Shown in pieces: positions 41,451 to 49,671 of a stretch of DNA of 64,000 nt. Below the pieces are notes generated by a model that did not search any database, was not told the origin of the DNA, and saw nothing but the letters and a program-made list of their open reading frames with translations. A program made the translations under genes and the position numbers. How positions within the stretch are numbered: position 1 is the first letter of the stretch; the number at the start of each line of letters is the position of its first letter. The stretch comes from Acidiferrum sp963771295 (lineage in GTDB: Bacteria; Acidobacteriota; Terriglobia; Acidiferrales; UBA7541). The stretch is taken from the NCBI GenBank assembly GCA_963771295.1, contig CAVYTB010000011.1, positions 248,001 to 312,000 on the forward strand, read 5' to 3'.

Positions 41451-43754
41451 TCAAAAGTTCTCAACCATCCAGATGTTGCTGCTGAGGATAAATCCGTTGA
41501 TGGCTAAATGCCGACCGTCGGGGGACGGGATGCCCCAAGGTGCTTGATTAAAGCGAGCATTGCGGCTCCCCGGTACCTCCCAAATAGGACGGGCTTTCCC
41601 ATTCATACTCAGGTAGGAGAGCGCAGTGCCTCTTGCCGTGACATTGTCAACCAAGAGTCCGGTATTGTCTTTCCACCATCCAAGAGCATCCCCGACCTTA
41701 AGGTCCTTTACCACGATCTGCTCAGCGGGCTCGCCATTCAGGTGAAGGATATGGACGACGCCGTCGGGAGGGTTCAAGAGCGCGATGCGGCTACCATCTC
41801 TTGAAAGATCCCAACTGTAACGCCCGGAAGGATCAGTATCATAACGGACAAGTTCTTTGCTACGCCCGCTAAGAGGATCAAAGGCAGTAAAAATCAGATG
41901 CCTGTGGTCTTCGGTGTATTCGGCGACGGCGCAAAGGGTAGCTGGCGATTTCGAGCAGCGAATACCGGCATCGGCGCCGTAGTGTACCGTCCCAACAAAT
42001 TCGGTGGGTCCTCCTTCCAAAGGAATTCGTCGCAGCTCCCAGGTTTGCGCTTCCCAGTCCCGAGTAGTGTTGAAGAGAATCCAGGAGCCGTCGGGGCTCA
42101 CACAGCAAAGGCCCGGATTGGGGAATCCGACCTCGATAAGTTCCGGAGTATCGCTACCAAGTGACTGTTTGAAAATCTGCTGGTGGCCGTTTCGATCGGA
42201 AGTAAACAGCACCGCTCGACCATCGGGTGTCCAGTCAATCGGCGCGTCCGTGCTTTCACTCAAAGTGAGGCGCGTGGGAGGTCCAAGAAGGATGGCATTA
42301 GGTCCGACTTCGCCAACGTAAACACTTTCTTGCCAGGCAATTTTCTGAAACGCGAGTCGTTTGCCGTCGGCGGAGGCCGACAGTCCCTGTGGGCAAAATC
42401 CTGGCCAGTTCGTCAGGCGCTGCGCCGGCGCAACAGGCTGAGCAGTTCGCTGGTCCAATCGCATGGTCCAAAGATCGCAGTCTTCTCCCTCTTCTCGGGT
42501 CTGCCGGGTGAAGATTAATTGTCCGTCACTCAACCATTCTAAGTCCGGGAGAAAGAACTCAACATCCATTGGCAAGAGTACGCGCGGAGGCCCCCCGTGC
42601 AACTCGCGCACCTCGATATCGACCGGGTATTTTTCGCTTGACTGGCGAATCTTCACATAGGCTAGCCACTGACCATCGGGTGACCATCGCACGGTATCGA
42701 ACTCCGTATTTGGGACCGCCTCATCGATTTGGTGCACCTGCTCTCCGTTCGCATTCATCACCCATATATCCCCGTAAGCCATAGATGTCTTTGTGGCAAA
42801 TGCGATGAAAGCCCCATCAGGTGAGACCGACCAACCCCAGGCGTGCTGCCGGAGTGCACGCGGTTGGCTGCCCATCACAGAGAATACCCATATATCGCCT
42901 AGAGCGCCCGGCGACGAGCTGTTTACCAAAAATCGCGTGCCATCGGGAAACCACGCATTCACGTACCACTCCAGCGGAACAGGTTGCTGGGACTCTGGCA
43001 GCGCCAGGGTTCGTGTTTCCCCGGTCTCGAGCAGTTTCAGATGAACTCCCTGCACATCGGAATACGCCAGGTATCGCCCATCCGGTGAAAGACGACCGGT
43101 AACGACAGCAGTCTCACTTGAATTTGTGGTCAGCTGGTGCATTTTGGCTTGGAGGTGGATACCTGAATGTTGCCTTGAATGCCACCGATACGCTATCGCG
43201 GAAAAAACTAGTGTCATGCATACAAATGCCGCGATGGCCCACAGTCGGCTGCGGGGCATCGAGACTGCTGGAGCAGGAGTAGAAGCCGCGGTAATGACCC
43301 CAGAGGTCTCCTCGGACGAGATGGAATCGCGAAGCGGGAATTTCCTCCCACTATCCTGTCCTCCCGCTAGTCTGTTCGCGATAATGCGATCGGGTTCGGT
43401 GGGTCCGTTTGTGGCGTCTGGCTTGATTCGCTCAATCGGCACCTTGATCCGATATCCAACTTTCGGCAGCGTCTCGATGTACCGGGGATTGCTCGCCGTG
43501 TCGTTCAACACCCCACGCAACTCGCTGATAGCGGCGTTCAGTCCGTGCTCGAAATCCACAAACGTTTCCTTTGGCCACAGGAGTTCGCGCAGCTCCTCTC
43601 GAGTCAGGACGTCGCCAGCCCTCTCGGCTAGCGCACTCAGAACCTGAAACGGCTGCGGGCGCAATTTCATCTTTACGCCGTCTTTGTAAAGTTCTTGAGG
43701 GCGGCTTCGCAATTCGTAAGGGCCGAATCGATAGTTTGCAGCCTGCATGTACAT
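41451..43754 (-). CDS. Winged-helix (OmpR/CadC-type) regulator with TolB-like beta-propeller
   Basis: 767 residues. The N-terminal Trans_reg_C domain (about 5-105) shows YRFGPYELRSRPQELYKDG, LTREELRELLWP and YIETLPKVGYRIKVP. After a linker, a single TM helix (about 167-187) leads to a periplasmic WD40/PD40 propeller with at least six SPDG-type blades (SPDGRYLAYSD, SPDGAFIAFAT, SPDGQWLAYVK, TPDGRAVLFTSDRNGHQ and others). This is CadC-like topology: a membrane-bound DNA-binding protein with an external sensor. It is a large family in Acidobacteriota; the ligand is unknown. ATG 43754, or ATG 43748 two codons on. Confidence 0.9.
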   Translation of the reverse strand: MYMQAANYRFGPYELRSRPQELYKDGVKMKLRPQPFQVLSALAERAGDVLTREELRELLWPKETFVDFEHGLNAAISELRGVLNDTASNPRYIETLPKVGYRIKVPIERIKPDATNGPTEPDRIIANRLAGGQDSGRKFPLRDSISSEETSGVITAASTPAPAVSMPRSRLWAIAAFVCMTLVFSAIAYRWHSRQHSGIHLQAKMHQLTTNSSETAVVTGRLSPDGRYLAYSDVQGVHLKLLETGETRTLALPESQQPVPLEWYVNAWFPDGTRFLVNSSSPGALGDIWVFSVMGSQPRALRQHAWGWSVSPDGAFIAFATKTSMAYGDIWVMNANGEQVHQIDEAVPNTEFDTVRWSPDGQWLAYVKIRQSSEKYPVDIEVRELHGGPPRVLLPMDVEFFLPDLEWLSDGQLIFTRQTREEGEDCDLWTMRLDQRTAQPVAPAQRLTNWPGFCPQGLSASADGKRLAFQKIAWQESVYVGEVGPNAILLGPPTRLTLSESTDAPIDWTPDGRAVLFTSDRNGHQQIFKQSLGSDTPELIEVGFPNPGLCCVSPDGSWILFNTTRDWEAQTWELRRIPLEGGPTEFVGTVHYGADAGIRCSKSPATLCAVAEYTEDHRHLIFTAFDPLSGRSKELVRYDTDPSGRYSWDLSRDGSRIALLNPPDGVVHILHLNGEPAEQIVVKDLKVGDALGWWKDNTGLLVDNVTARGTALSYLSMNGKARPIWEVPGSRNARFNQAPWGIPSPDGRHLAINGFILSSNIWMVENF

Positions 43755-43986
43755 AGGTATCCAGGGTGTGTGGGTAAGATGTTGCCCTAGAACTTCTGGT
43801 TCGGCAATTTAAAAGTCTTGCAATGAGTGAATTGGGTCCTGACGTGAATCCCACCTTTTCCTGAGCTTTCCTGCATTGACCCTCCCGGCGGACTCCTGCG
43901 ATACACGGGTGCAGAAAGCCGGCTCCACTCCACTCAGACAATGGCCCAGAATTTTCTGACTTGGACGAGCCGGGAGAGGAATATCC

Positions 43987-44790
43987 ATGAGTTACAGGCT
44001 TTGGGTTCTACTCGTACTGCTGTCAACGAACTGCTACTCGCAAGACATGAGCAGGCCAAATGGCAACGATAGGTTCGATGAATTCAACCCAGAATCGCAA
44101 CTCATGCGATCTCTTTCCCGGCCAACAAGTGTGCCTACCTACTCGGCGCCAAAAGATCCAGGAAAGATATCAGTCGCAGAATTGCGCCTTCGCCCAAAGG
44201 CGGTCCACGAGCTGGAGCTCTCGAAGAAAGCCGACCTGTCTGGAGACTGGCGGGGCTCCGCCACGCATCTGGAGAAAGTGCTGGCCATTGACCCGCAATA
44301 CGGGCCAGCACACGACAAGCTTGGCAGGCTGTACGTAACTCTCCATGAGTATGATCGGGCAGTGGAAGAGTTTAAGAAGGCCTCGGCCAGTGAGCCGCTC
44401 TCTGCGAAGCCGCTGAACCATCTGAGTGCGACGCTGTTTCTGATGGGAAGATATTCGGAGGTCGAAAGCGTGGCGCGCGCTACGCTGGAAGTAGACCCGG
44501 CGCAGACAGAAACTCGGTACATACTTGGATGTGCGCTGGTCGCCCAGGGGCGCTTCACTGCAGAAACTGTGGAGCAGTTGAGGCTGAGCGGTTCGCAGAT
44601 CCCAACCGCAAGGCTCGTGTTAGCCGACGTTCTTTACAGGAGGGGAGCATTGCCGGACGCGGCAGCGGAATTGCGCGCTTACTTGGAGGTTCCCGGTGCC
44701 CCTGAAAAAGAGCAAGTGCGGTCGTGGCTAGTTCAGCTGACACGAATAATCGATGACCCGAACAACGGTGATGACTCAACTCCCGATTAA
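43987..44790 (+). CDS. Secreted TPR-repeat protein
   Basis: 267 residues; ATG 43987 has GAGAGGAA upstream. Signal peptide (about 1-18; WVLLVLLSTNCYS, where the Cys could be lipidated). A polar segment (20-65) precedes about four TPR units (for example GSATHLEKVLAIDPQYGPAH, DRAVEEFKKASASEP). The end (DDPNNGDDSTPD) is acidic. Probably a periplasmic scaffold. Divergent from the propeller regulator, 232 bp apart, so it may be its target (weak inference). Confidence 0.78.
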   Translation: MSYRLWVLLVLLSTNCYSQDMSRPNGNDRFDEFNPESQLMRSLSRPTSVPTYSAPKDPGKISVAELRLRPKAVHELELSKKADLSGDWRGSATHLEKVLAIDPQYGPAHDKLGRLYVTLHEYDRAVEEFKKASASEPLSAKPLNHLSATLFLMGRYSEVESVARATLEVDPAQTETRYILGCALVAQGRFTAETVEQLRLSGSQIPTARLVLADVLYRRGALPDAAAELRAYLEVPGAPEKEQVRSWLVQLTRIIDDPNNGDDSTPD

Positions 44791-44894
44791 ACGTGACCGG
44801 AAAAGTCCGTACTGAACACTCGCACGAATCCGCCCACACCATCCCCACCCCAGGTGTAGCAATTTCCCCCAGTGCGTAATACCCCTGGGCTTTC

Positions 44895-44924
44895 TTGACC
44901 CCCTGGTTGCGTGGCAAGTACACT
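44895..44924 (+). promoter_or_regulatory. Probable sigma-70 promoter of the rpmH operon
   Basis: TTGACC (44895-44900) and TACACT (44919-44924) with an 18-bp spacer, about 155 bp upstream of rpmH. The rest of 44791-45081 contains no gene. Confidence 0.5.
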
Positions 44925-45081
44925 AGTAAATTCGGAAAGCTGCCTGGAATCAGGCAGTAAGGCTTGACGAACACGACCCCAAGGCCATCCTGGTTCGCAG
45001 TGTGATCGGGCGGTGAAGCGCCGCTGAAGGGTGAAACTCGGGGAGTTCGCAAGCCGTATCCAGACTGTAAGGGGGATTGCT

Positions 45082-45219
45082 TTGCCAAAGCGTACATTTC
45101 AACCGCGGAAGCGGCGCCGCGCCAAGACGCACGGATTTCGTTCGCGCATGAAGACCAAAGGTGGCCGCAAAGTGCTAGCCGCGCGCCGCAAGAAGGGCCG
45201 TCATCGCCTTACACCGTAA
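45082..45219 (+). CDS. rpmH: 50S ribosomal protein L34
   Basis: 45 residues starting at TTG 45082, which has AAGGGGG upstream; the frame extends to 45031 but L34 always begins with this PKRTFQP segment. PKRTFQPRKRRRAKTHGF and then KTKGGRKVLAARRKKGR cover the entire family. Binds 23S rRNA in the large subunit. First gene of the rpmH-rnpA-yidD-yidC-khpB string that usually lies close to oriC. Confidence 0.97.
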   Translation: MPKRTFQPRKRRRAKTHGFRSRMKTKGGRKVLAARRKKGRHRLTP

Positions 45220-45259
45220 CAGCGCGGAAGGCCCGGCAGAGACATCGAACGGGCCAAGC

Positions 45260-45589
45260 CTGAAGTTTCCGCGCGACGTTCGGCTGGTACGCCGCAGCGA
45301 GTTTGACGCGGTGTACCGCGCCGGGAAACGCCGCTCGAGTTCCCACTTCACCGTCTTTCTTCGTGCCAATGAGTTGCCGTTGAGCCGCTTCGGCTTGAGC
45401 ATCAAGAAGGCACTCGGCGGCGCGGTGGTGCGTAACCGCATGCGAAGGCGCTTGCGCGAATTGGTTCGCTGTCACCGGCAGGAGATATCCGCAGGATGGG
45501 ACATCGTGATTCACCCGAAGAGCTCTGTGGCGCAGACGCCGTTGCCTGCGTTGACGCTGGATCTTCTGCGGCTGCTGAAGGATCTGTGA
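45260..45589 (+). CDS. rnpA: Ribonuclease P protein component, non-canonical start
   Basis: 109 residues if it starts at CTG 45260. The RNR motif is VVRNRMRRRLRE, and the C-terminal helix ends LLRLLKDL. The first normal start in frame is GTG 45311, inside VYRAG; using it would delete the conserved N-terminal strand (VRLVRRSEFDAVYRAG) that contacts pre-tRNA leader. Upstream of it the frame is open to 45179 but contains no ATG, GTG or TTG; only CTG 45260, 41 bp after the rpmH stop. RnpA binds the RNase P RNA for tRNA 5' processing. The stop overlaps yidD (GTGA). Confidence 0.85.
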   Translation: MKFPRDVRLVRRSEFDAVYRAGKRRSSSHFTVFLRANELPLSRFGLSIKKALGGAVVRNRMRRRLRELVRCHRQEISAGWDIVIHPKSSVAQTPLPALTLDLLRLLKDL

Positions 45590-45909
45590 GCACCGAAGCG
45601 AATTCCGTTTCTACCACGCAACAATATTCCTGGGGCGTGCGGGCGGCGCTGTTTGCGCTGAATTGCTACAAGTCTTACCTTTCGCCCTGGTTCGCCGGAA
45701 GCTGCCGGTTTGAGCCAACTTGCTCGCGTTATGCCTACGAAGCGATTGAACGGTTTGGAGTAGCGCATGGCATGTGGCTGGGAACGAAGCGGCTGCTGCG
45801 CTGCCATCCGCTATCACGAAAATTCGGACACGATGCGGTTCCGGAGAAATGGGAAGAGATGCCTGAAGATTCGACGATGATTTCCAAAACTCGCGAGGTG
45901 CGTTTGTGA
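45586..45909 (+). CDS. yidD: Membrane protein insertion efficiency factor YidD
   Basis: 107 residues from GTG 45586, overlapping the rnpA stop (GTGA). The core reads ALNCYKSYLSPWFAGSCRFEPTCS, then YAYEAIERFG and RLLRCHPLS, with the three conserved Cys of the family. It is a small amphipathic membrane-associated protein that helps YidC-dependent insertion. The C-terminal 30 residues beyond HPLS are an extension. The stop again overlaps the next start (GTGA). Confidence 0.93.
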   Translation: MSTEANSVSTTQQYSWGVRAALFALNCYKSYLSPWFAGSCRFEPTCSRYAYEAIERFGVAHGMWLGTKRLLRCHPLSRKFGHDAVPEKWEEMPEDSTMISKTREVRL

Positions 45910-47699
45910 GCACGCCGCCGATGACTCCGCTCCCTTCCGGCGGAAAGAACAAAGACAAGTTCACTCCCGAGCTGCGCATCCTGGTGGCTTCGCTGCTGTC
46001 CATGGTGGTGTTTCTGGGTTGGACGAAATATTTTGGACCCAAGCCACCGGTGAATGTTCCGCAGCCGAACCTGCCCGCACAAACGGCGCCCGCAACCGCT
46101 GGAAGCGCTGCGCCTGGCGCAAACACACCAGCCGGCTCGAAAGCTCCGGGGCAGACTCCGGCGGCAGTTTCCGCGGCCACCGCGACCACAACTCCTGCGA
46201 TTGCAGATTCCCAAGAGCGCACCATCGTAGTGGAAAACGCGTTGTACCGCGTGGAGTTTTCCAACCGCGGAGCGGTGGTCAAAAGCTGGCAACTGAAGAA
46301 ATATCGTGACGACGCGAAGCCGCCGCGCACATTGGATTTGGTCCATCCGGAGTCGTCGGAAATGACCGGCGGATGGCCGCTGTCGATGGTGTTCGACGAC
46401 CCGCAGCTTGAGAAGGCTGCGAATTCCGGCCTTTATAAGATTTCCGCCGATAGCGCATCGTTGGACGCGCCCGCCGACGTGACGTTCACGTGGAGCGACG
46501 GGCACCTGGAGATCAGCAAGAAATTCCATTTCGATCATTCCTATGTGGTGAACGTGGAAACGACGGCGACCAATAACGGTACGCCGGTTCTGGCGGGACT
46601 GGCGTGGCGCGGCGGATTTGGCGATGTGACCGTGACCGACCCGTCGCCAGCAACAACCATCAACACGTTCTATAGCGAGAACGGCAAGCTGCAGACGTTC
46701 CTGGTGAAGAAGCTGGATGGCCCGGAAAAGTGGGGCAACATCTGGCAAGGCGGAAAAACGTTTACGGGAATTGAGGACCGCTACTTCGCCGCGGTTTTTT
46801 TGCCGCCGAGTGATGCGCTTTCGACGCCGCTGATGACGCGCTACTGGAAAGTTTGGGACACCGTGAAAGGCGCGGATGGCAAAGAAGTGTCCGAAGCCAT
46901 CCCCGAGGTTGCAACAACGACATCGGCGCGCACAACGCAGCTGCGTGTATTCGTTGGGCCAAAGGATTACGACCAGTTGAAGGCCATGCGGCCGCCGCTG
47001 AACGCGCTGGTGCAGTTTGGCTGGTTTGAGTTTGTCTCCGACCCGCTGTTCCACGCGCTGAAATGGATCTACAAGTACGTACCCAACTGGGGCTGGGCGA
47101 TCGTGGTGCTCACCTTGGTCATTAATATGGTGCTTTTCCCGCTGCGCATTTCGAGCTACCGCACCACTTTGAAAATGCAGCGCGTTGGCCCGGAAGTGAA
47201 AGCAATTCAGGAAAAGTACAAAAAGTACAAGCTCAACGACCCGCGCAAGGCCGACATGAATAAGGAAGTGATGGCCATTTACCAGCGCGAGGGTATCAAT
47301 CCCATCGGCGGCTGCGTTCCGATGCTGCTGCAGATGCCCATCTGGTTTGGATTGAACTCCGCGTTGCGCGGCGCCATCGAATTGCGCCATGCCAGTTGGC
47401 TCTGGGTGCACGACCTGGCCGCCAAAGATCCTTATTACATTCTGCCGGTGACGGTGGGCATTTCCATGTACCTGGTGTCGAAAATGACGCCGATGACGAC
47501 GACAGATCCGCAGCAGGCGCAGATGATGAAATTCCTGCCCATCAGTATGTCCGCCATGTTTGTGTTTTTCCCGTTTTCCAGCGGGTTGGCGTTGTATATT
47601 TTGACGAGCAGCCTGGTGGGTATCCTGCAACAATGGTACCTGAACCGCACGCACCCGCTTCCTGCCGCCCCGGCCAAACCAACGCGCGTGAAGAAGTAA
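45906..47699 (+). CDS. yidC: Membrane protein insertase YidC
   Basis: 597 residues from GTG 45906, overlapping yidD. TM1 is at about 20-38 (LRILVASLLSMVVFLGW); an Ala/Pro/Thr-rich linker (45-100) and a large periplasmic beta-sandwich (about 105-375; ENALYRVEFSNRGAVVKSWQ) follow, as in Gram-negative YidC1. The conserved 60KD insertase core has five TM segments (about 395-585) with PNWGWAIVVLTLVI, and QMPIWFGL. The basic tail KPTRVKK can contact ribosomes. Inserts and folds inner-membrane proteins, alone or with SecYEG. Confidence 0.97.
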   Translation: MSTPPMTPLPSGGKNKDKFTPELRILVASLLSMVVFLGWTKYFGPKPPVNVPQPNLPAQTAPATAGSAAPGANTPAGSKAPGQTPAAVSAATATTTPAIADSQERTIVVENALYRVEFSNRGAVVKSWQLKKYRDDAKPPRTLDLVHPESSEMTGGWPLSMVFDDPQLEKAANSGLYKISADSASLDAPADVTFTWSDGHLEISKKFHFDHSYVVNVETTATNNGTPVLAGLAWRGGFGDVTVTDPSPATTINTFYSENGKLQTFLVKKLDGPEKWGNIWQGGKTFTGIEDRYFAAVFLPPSDALSTPLMTRYWKVWDTVKGADGKEVSEAIPEVATTTSARTTQLRVFVGPKDYDQLKAMRPPLNALVQFGWFEFVSDPLFHALKWIYKYVPNWGWAIVVLTLVINMVLFPLRISSYRTTLKMQRVGPEVKAIQEKYKKYKLNDPRKADMNKEVMAIYQREGINPIGGCVPMLLQMPIWFGLNSALRGAIELRHASWLWVHDLAAKDPYYILPVTVGISMYLVSKMTPMTTTDPQQAQMMKFLPISMSAMFVFFPFSSGLALYILTSSLVGILQQWYLNRTHPLPAAPAKPTRVKK

Positions 47700-47741
47700 G
47701 CAAGTGCTGTGGAGTGTAGTGCAGCGCGCACAGAGCTTCGT

Positions 47742-48278
47742 ATGACAAAAGACCTGATTCGAGATGGCAAGCTGGATCGCGATGCGGCGGGCATAGCGCT
47801 GCGAAGCTTTCTGGAGAACATCCTTCGTGCCGCGGGGCTGGAACTAAAGGTGAACCTGCGCGTAGCGGAAGCCTCTGGCGGTTCGCAAGAAGGCGAAGCC
47901 GAGGTCTTTGCAGACTTTGATGGCAAAGACAAAGAGATACTGCTGGCGCGCGGTGGAGAGGTGTTGAAAGCGCTGGAGCATCTGGCGTTTCGCGCATTAA
48001 ATCTGGAGCCGTCGTTTCACGAGAAGATTCATCTGGACTGTGGCGGCTTTCGGGCTCTGCGCTTCGAAGAATTGCGCATGACCGCTCGTGTGGCGGCCGA
48101 ACGCGTGCAGGCTAGCCGGCAGCCCTTTCAACTGAATCCCATGTCGTCGCGCGAGCGGCGCATTGTACATTTGGCGTTGAAGGATATGCCAGGCGTGCGA
48201 ACGGAAAGCATTGGCACCGGGGAAGAACGGCAAGTGGTGATTCATCCGGCAAAAAGCGACGCGCCGAAAAAACCGTGA
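47742..48278 (+). CDS. khpB: KhpB/Jag-like RNA-binding protein (KH plus R3H)
   Basis: 178 residues from ATG 47742; a GTG at 47709, only 9 bp after yidC, would add 11 residues. The KH domain (about 15-90) and the R3H domain (AERVQASRQPFQLNPMSSRERRIVH then LALKDMPGVRTESIGTGEER) are clear. The Jag-N domain found in Firmicutes is missing, as usual outside that phylum. In other bacteria the protein binds RNA and influences cell division. Its position behind yidC is conserved. Confidence 0.9.
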   Translation: MTKDLIRDGKLDRDAAGIALRSFLENILRAAGLELKVNLRVAEASGGSQEGEAEVFADFDGKDKEILLARGGEVLKALEHLAFRALNLEPSFHEKIHLDCGGFRALRFEELRMTARVAAERVQASRQPFQLNPMSSRERRIVHLALKDMPGVRTESIGTGEERQVVIHPAKSDAPKKP

Positions 48279-48301
48279 CGGGTGCGAAACTGTGTTTGGT
48301 A

Positions 48302-48427
48302 CTGTAGCTCAGGCCTTTCAGGCCTGCGGCTTTTGCCATCGGCAACATCGCGACGTCTAATTCCAACGGATTTCAGTTGATCGCCTGCGTACGGGGAAAC
48401 CCTCATCCCTAAAGGGATGAGCTACAG
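48302..48427. repeat. Composite palindromic intergenic element, copy 1
   Basis: Bounded by CTGTAGCTCA (48302-48311) and TGAGCTACAG (48418-48427), exact inverted repeats. Next to each boundary is a smaller palindrome: AGGCCTTTCAGGCCT on the left and CATCCCTAAAGGGATG on the right. Same family as 60382-60475, in reverse orientation. It sits between the convergent khpB and YdjM-like genes. Confidence 0.85.
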
Positions 48428-48435
48428 ATTTAGCG

Positions 48436-49650
48436 CTAGCGTCTTACCCAGCCTTGGGAAAGGACTGTGCCGTCGGGCGCGAATTTCACTTGATACGTGA
48501 ACCCGGCGGGGCGATCCCTGCGGATTGTCGGAAAACGCAAGTCGGAGATTTCCACGACGGCATCCTGTCCTTCTTTGTGAAAACGCGTGACGGGAAAGCG
48601 CGCGAACCACAACACCTTCTGCACTTCAGGAAGCTGCCGAGCTTGCTCGATGAATGGATTGGGAGCCGCGTCGGGATAATACGTGTGCTCCAGCCCCTCG
48701 AAATTACCGGAGGCCGTTGTTCCTTGAACGTTGCGGAAAAGCCGATCGCTTAGATCGATGTGGAATTCATATACGCCGCGCGGGGCACGCACCAGTCCAT
48801 CCCAGCGCCAAAGCGAAGGTGGAAGCGGAAGCGCGCCGCGAGCCTGCACCTGAAGGTTTTCTTCCCTGGCAAATTGCTCGACGCGTTGCAACGCGACGTG
48901 GTGCGAATACAAGGCCACAAAAAAATAAACTACGGCAAGCGCCAGGCCCGCGCGATTCCAGTTGACGTAGGGCACGCGAAGGCCCCAGCCCTTTATCGCA
49001 GGCAACAGGAAAAGCACCGTTACCACCATTACGGTGATGGCAATCGCCTCGCTGGAAATTGGCGCTCCAACCGATTCACCAATCTTCGCGACCACAAACG
49101 GCGCCAGCGCAAACAACAACCACAACAGAATGGCGCGAGCGCGCATGTGCTCGCGCTTTTCAAATGTCCATGCCAGCATTTGCGGAATCAGCAGAATCGC
49201 CGTGAACGTGAAATCGATGATGAACAGAATGTCCCAGGCAGGGCGCGACCAATCGAGCGGCGACCAGATCATGGTGCCAAAGGTGGTGGCCAGGTCCAGC
49301 AAGATGTGGCTCAGAATGCCCACCGTATAGATTCCGACGAGCGCCGTGAGCGAAGGCGAGTCCCATTTTCGCCAACGGGCAATCGCCTTCGTCAGCACGG
49401 CAAGAAGCACCGCCCAAATGGGCAGACATAATAAGGAATGCGTGATGCTGCGATGCCAGGTGAGCAGCAACAGTTGGTCATGCGAAAACATGTCGCGAAA
49501 CACGTCGGAGTCCGGGAAAATCGCGCCCAGCATCAGTGACCAGGGGACGATGCGTCGCTTGTCGACGGGGATAGGTGGAAAGAGGTCGCTGCCTCCAAGA
49601 ACTGCTTTGCCGATGAGCGCGCCGGCGATGCCGTGTGTGATGGTGTCCAT
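48436..49650 (-). CDS. YdjM/DUF457-family metal-dependent hydrolase-like membrane protein
   Basis: 404 residues. MDTITHGIAGALIGKA at the N-terminus, a DSD motif near 48-50, HRSITHS (about 66-72) and the later HILLDLATT are the conserved His/Asp positions of the YdjM (inner-membrane, LexA-regulated in E. coli) family. About five or six TM segments occupy 85-265. The C-terminal 140 residues form a soluble extension (VYEFHIDLSDRLFR and on), which is longer than in YdjM. Catalysis has never been settled for the family. No LexA box seen. Start ATG 49650, 21 bp after the selD stop. Confidence 0.87.
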   Translation of the reverse strand: MDTITHGIAGALIGKAVLGGSDLFPPIPVDKRRIVPWSLMLGAIFPDSDVFRDMFSHDQLLLLTWHRSITHSLLCLPIWAVLLAVLTKAIARWRKWDSPSLTALVGIYTVGILSHILLDLATTFGTMIWSPLDWSRPAWDILFIIDFTFTAILLIPQMLAWTFEKREHMRARAILLWLLFALAPFVVAKIGESVGAPISSEAIAITVMVVTVLFLLPAIKGWGLRVPYVNWNRAGLALAVVYFFVALYSHHVALQRVEQFAREENLQVQARGALPLPPSLWRWDGLVRAPRGVYEFHIDLSDRLFRNVQGTTASGNFEGLEHTYYPDAAPNPFIEQARQLPEVQKVLWFARFPVTRFHKEGQDAVVEISDLRFPTIRRDRPAGFTYQVKFAPDGTVLSQGWVRR

Positions 49651-49671
49651 GCGAGGAGTTGAAATTCTGCC

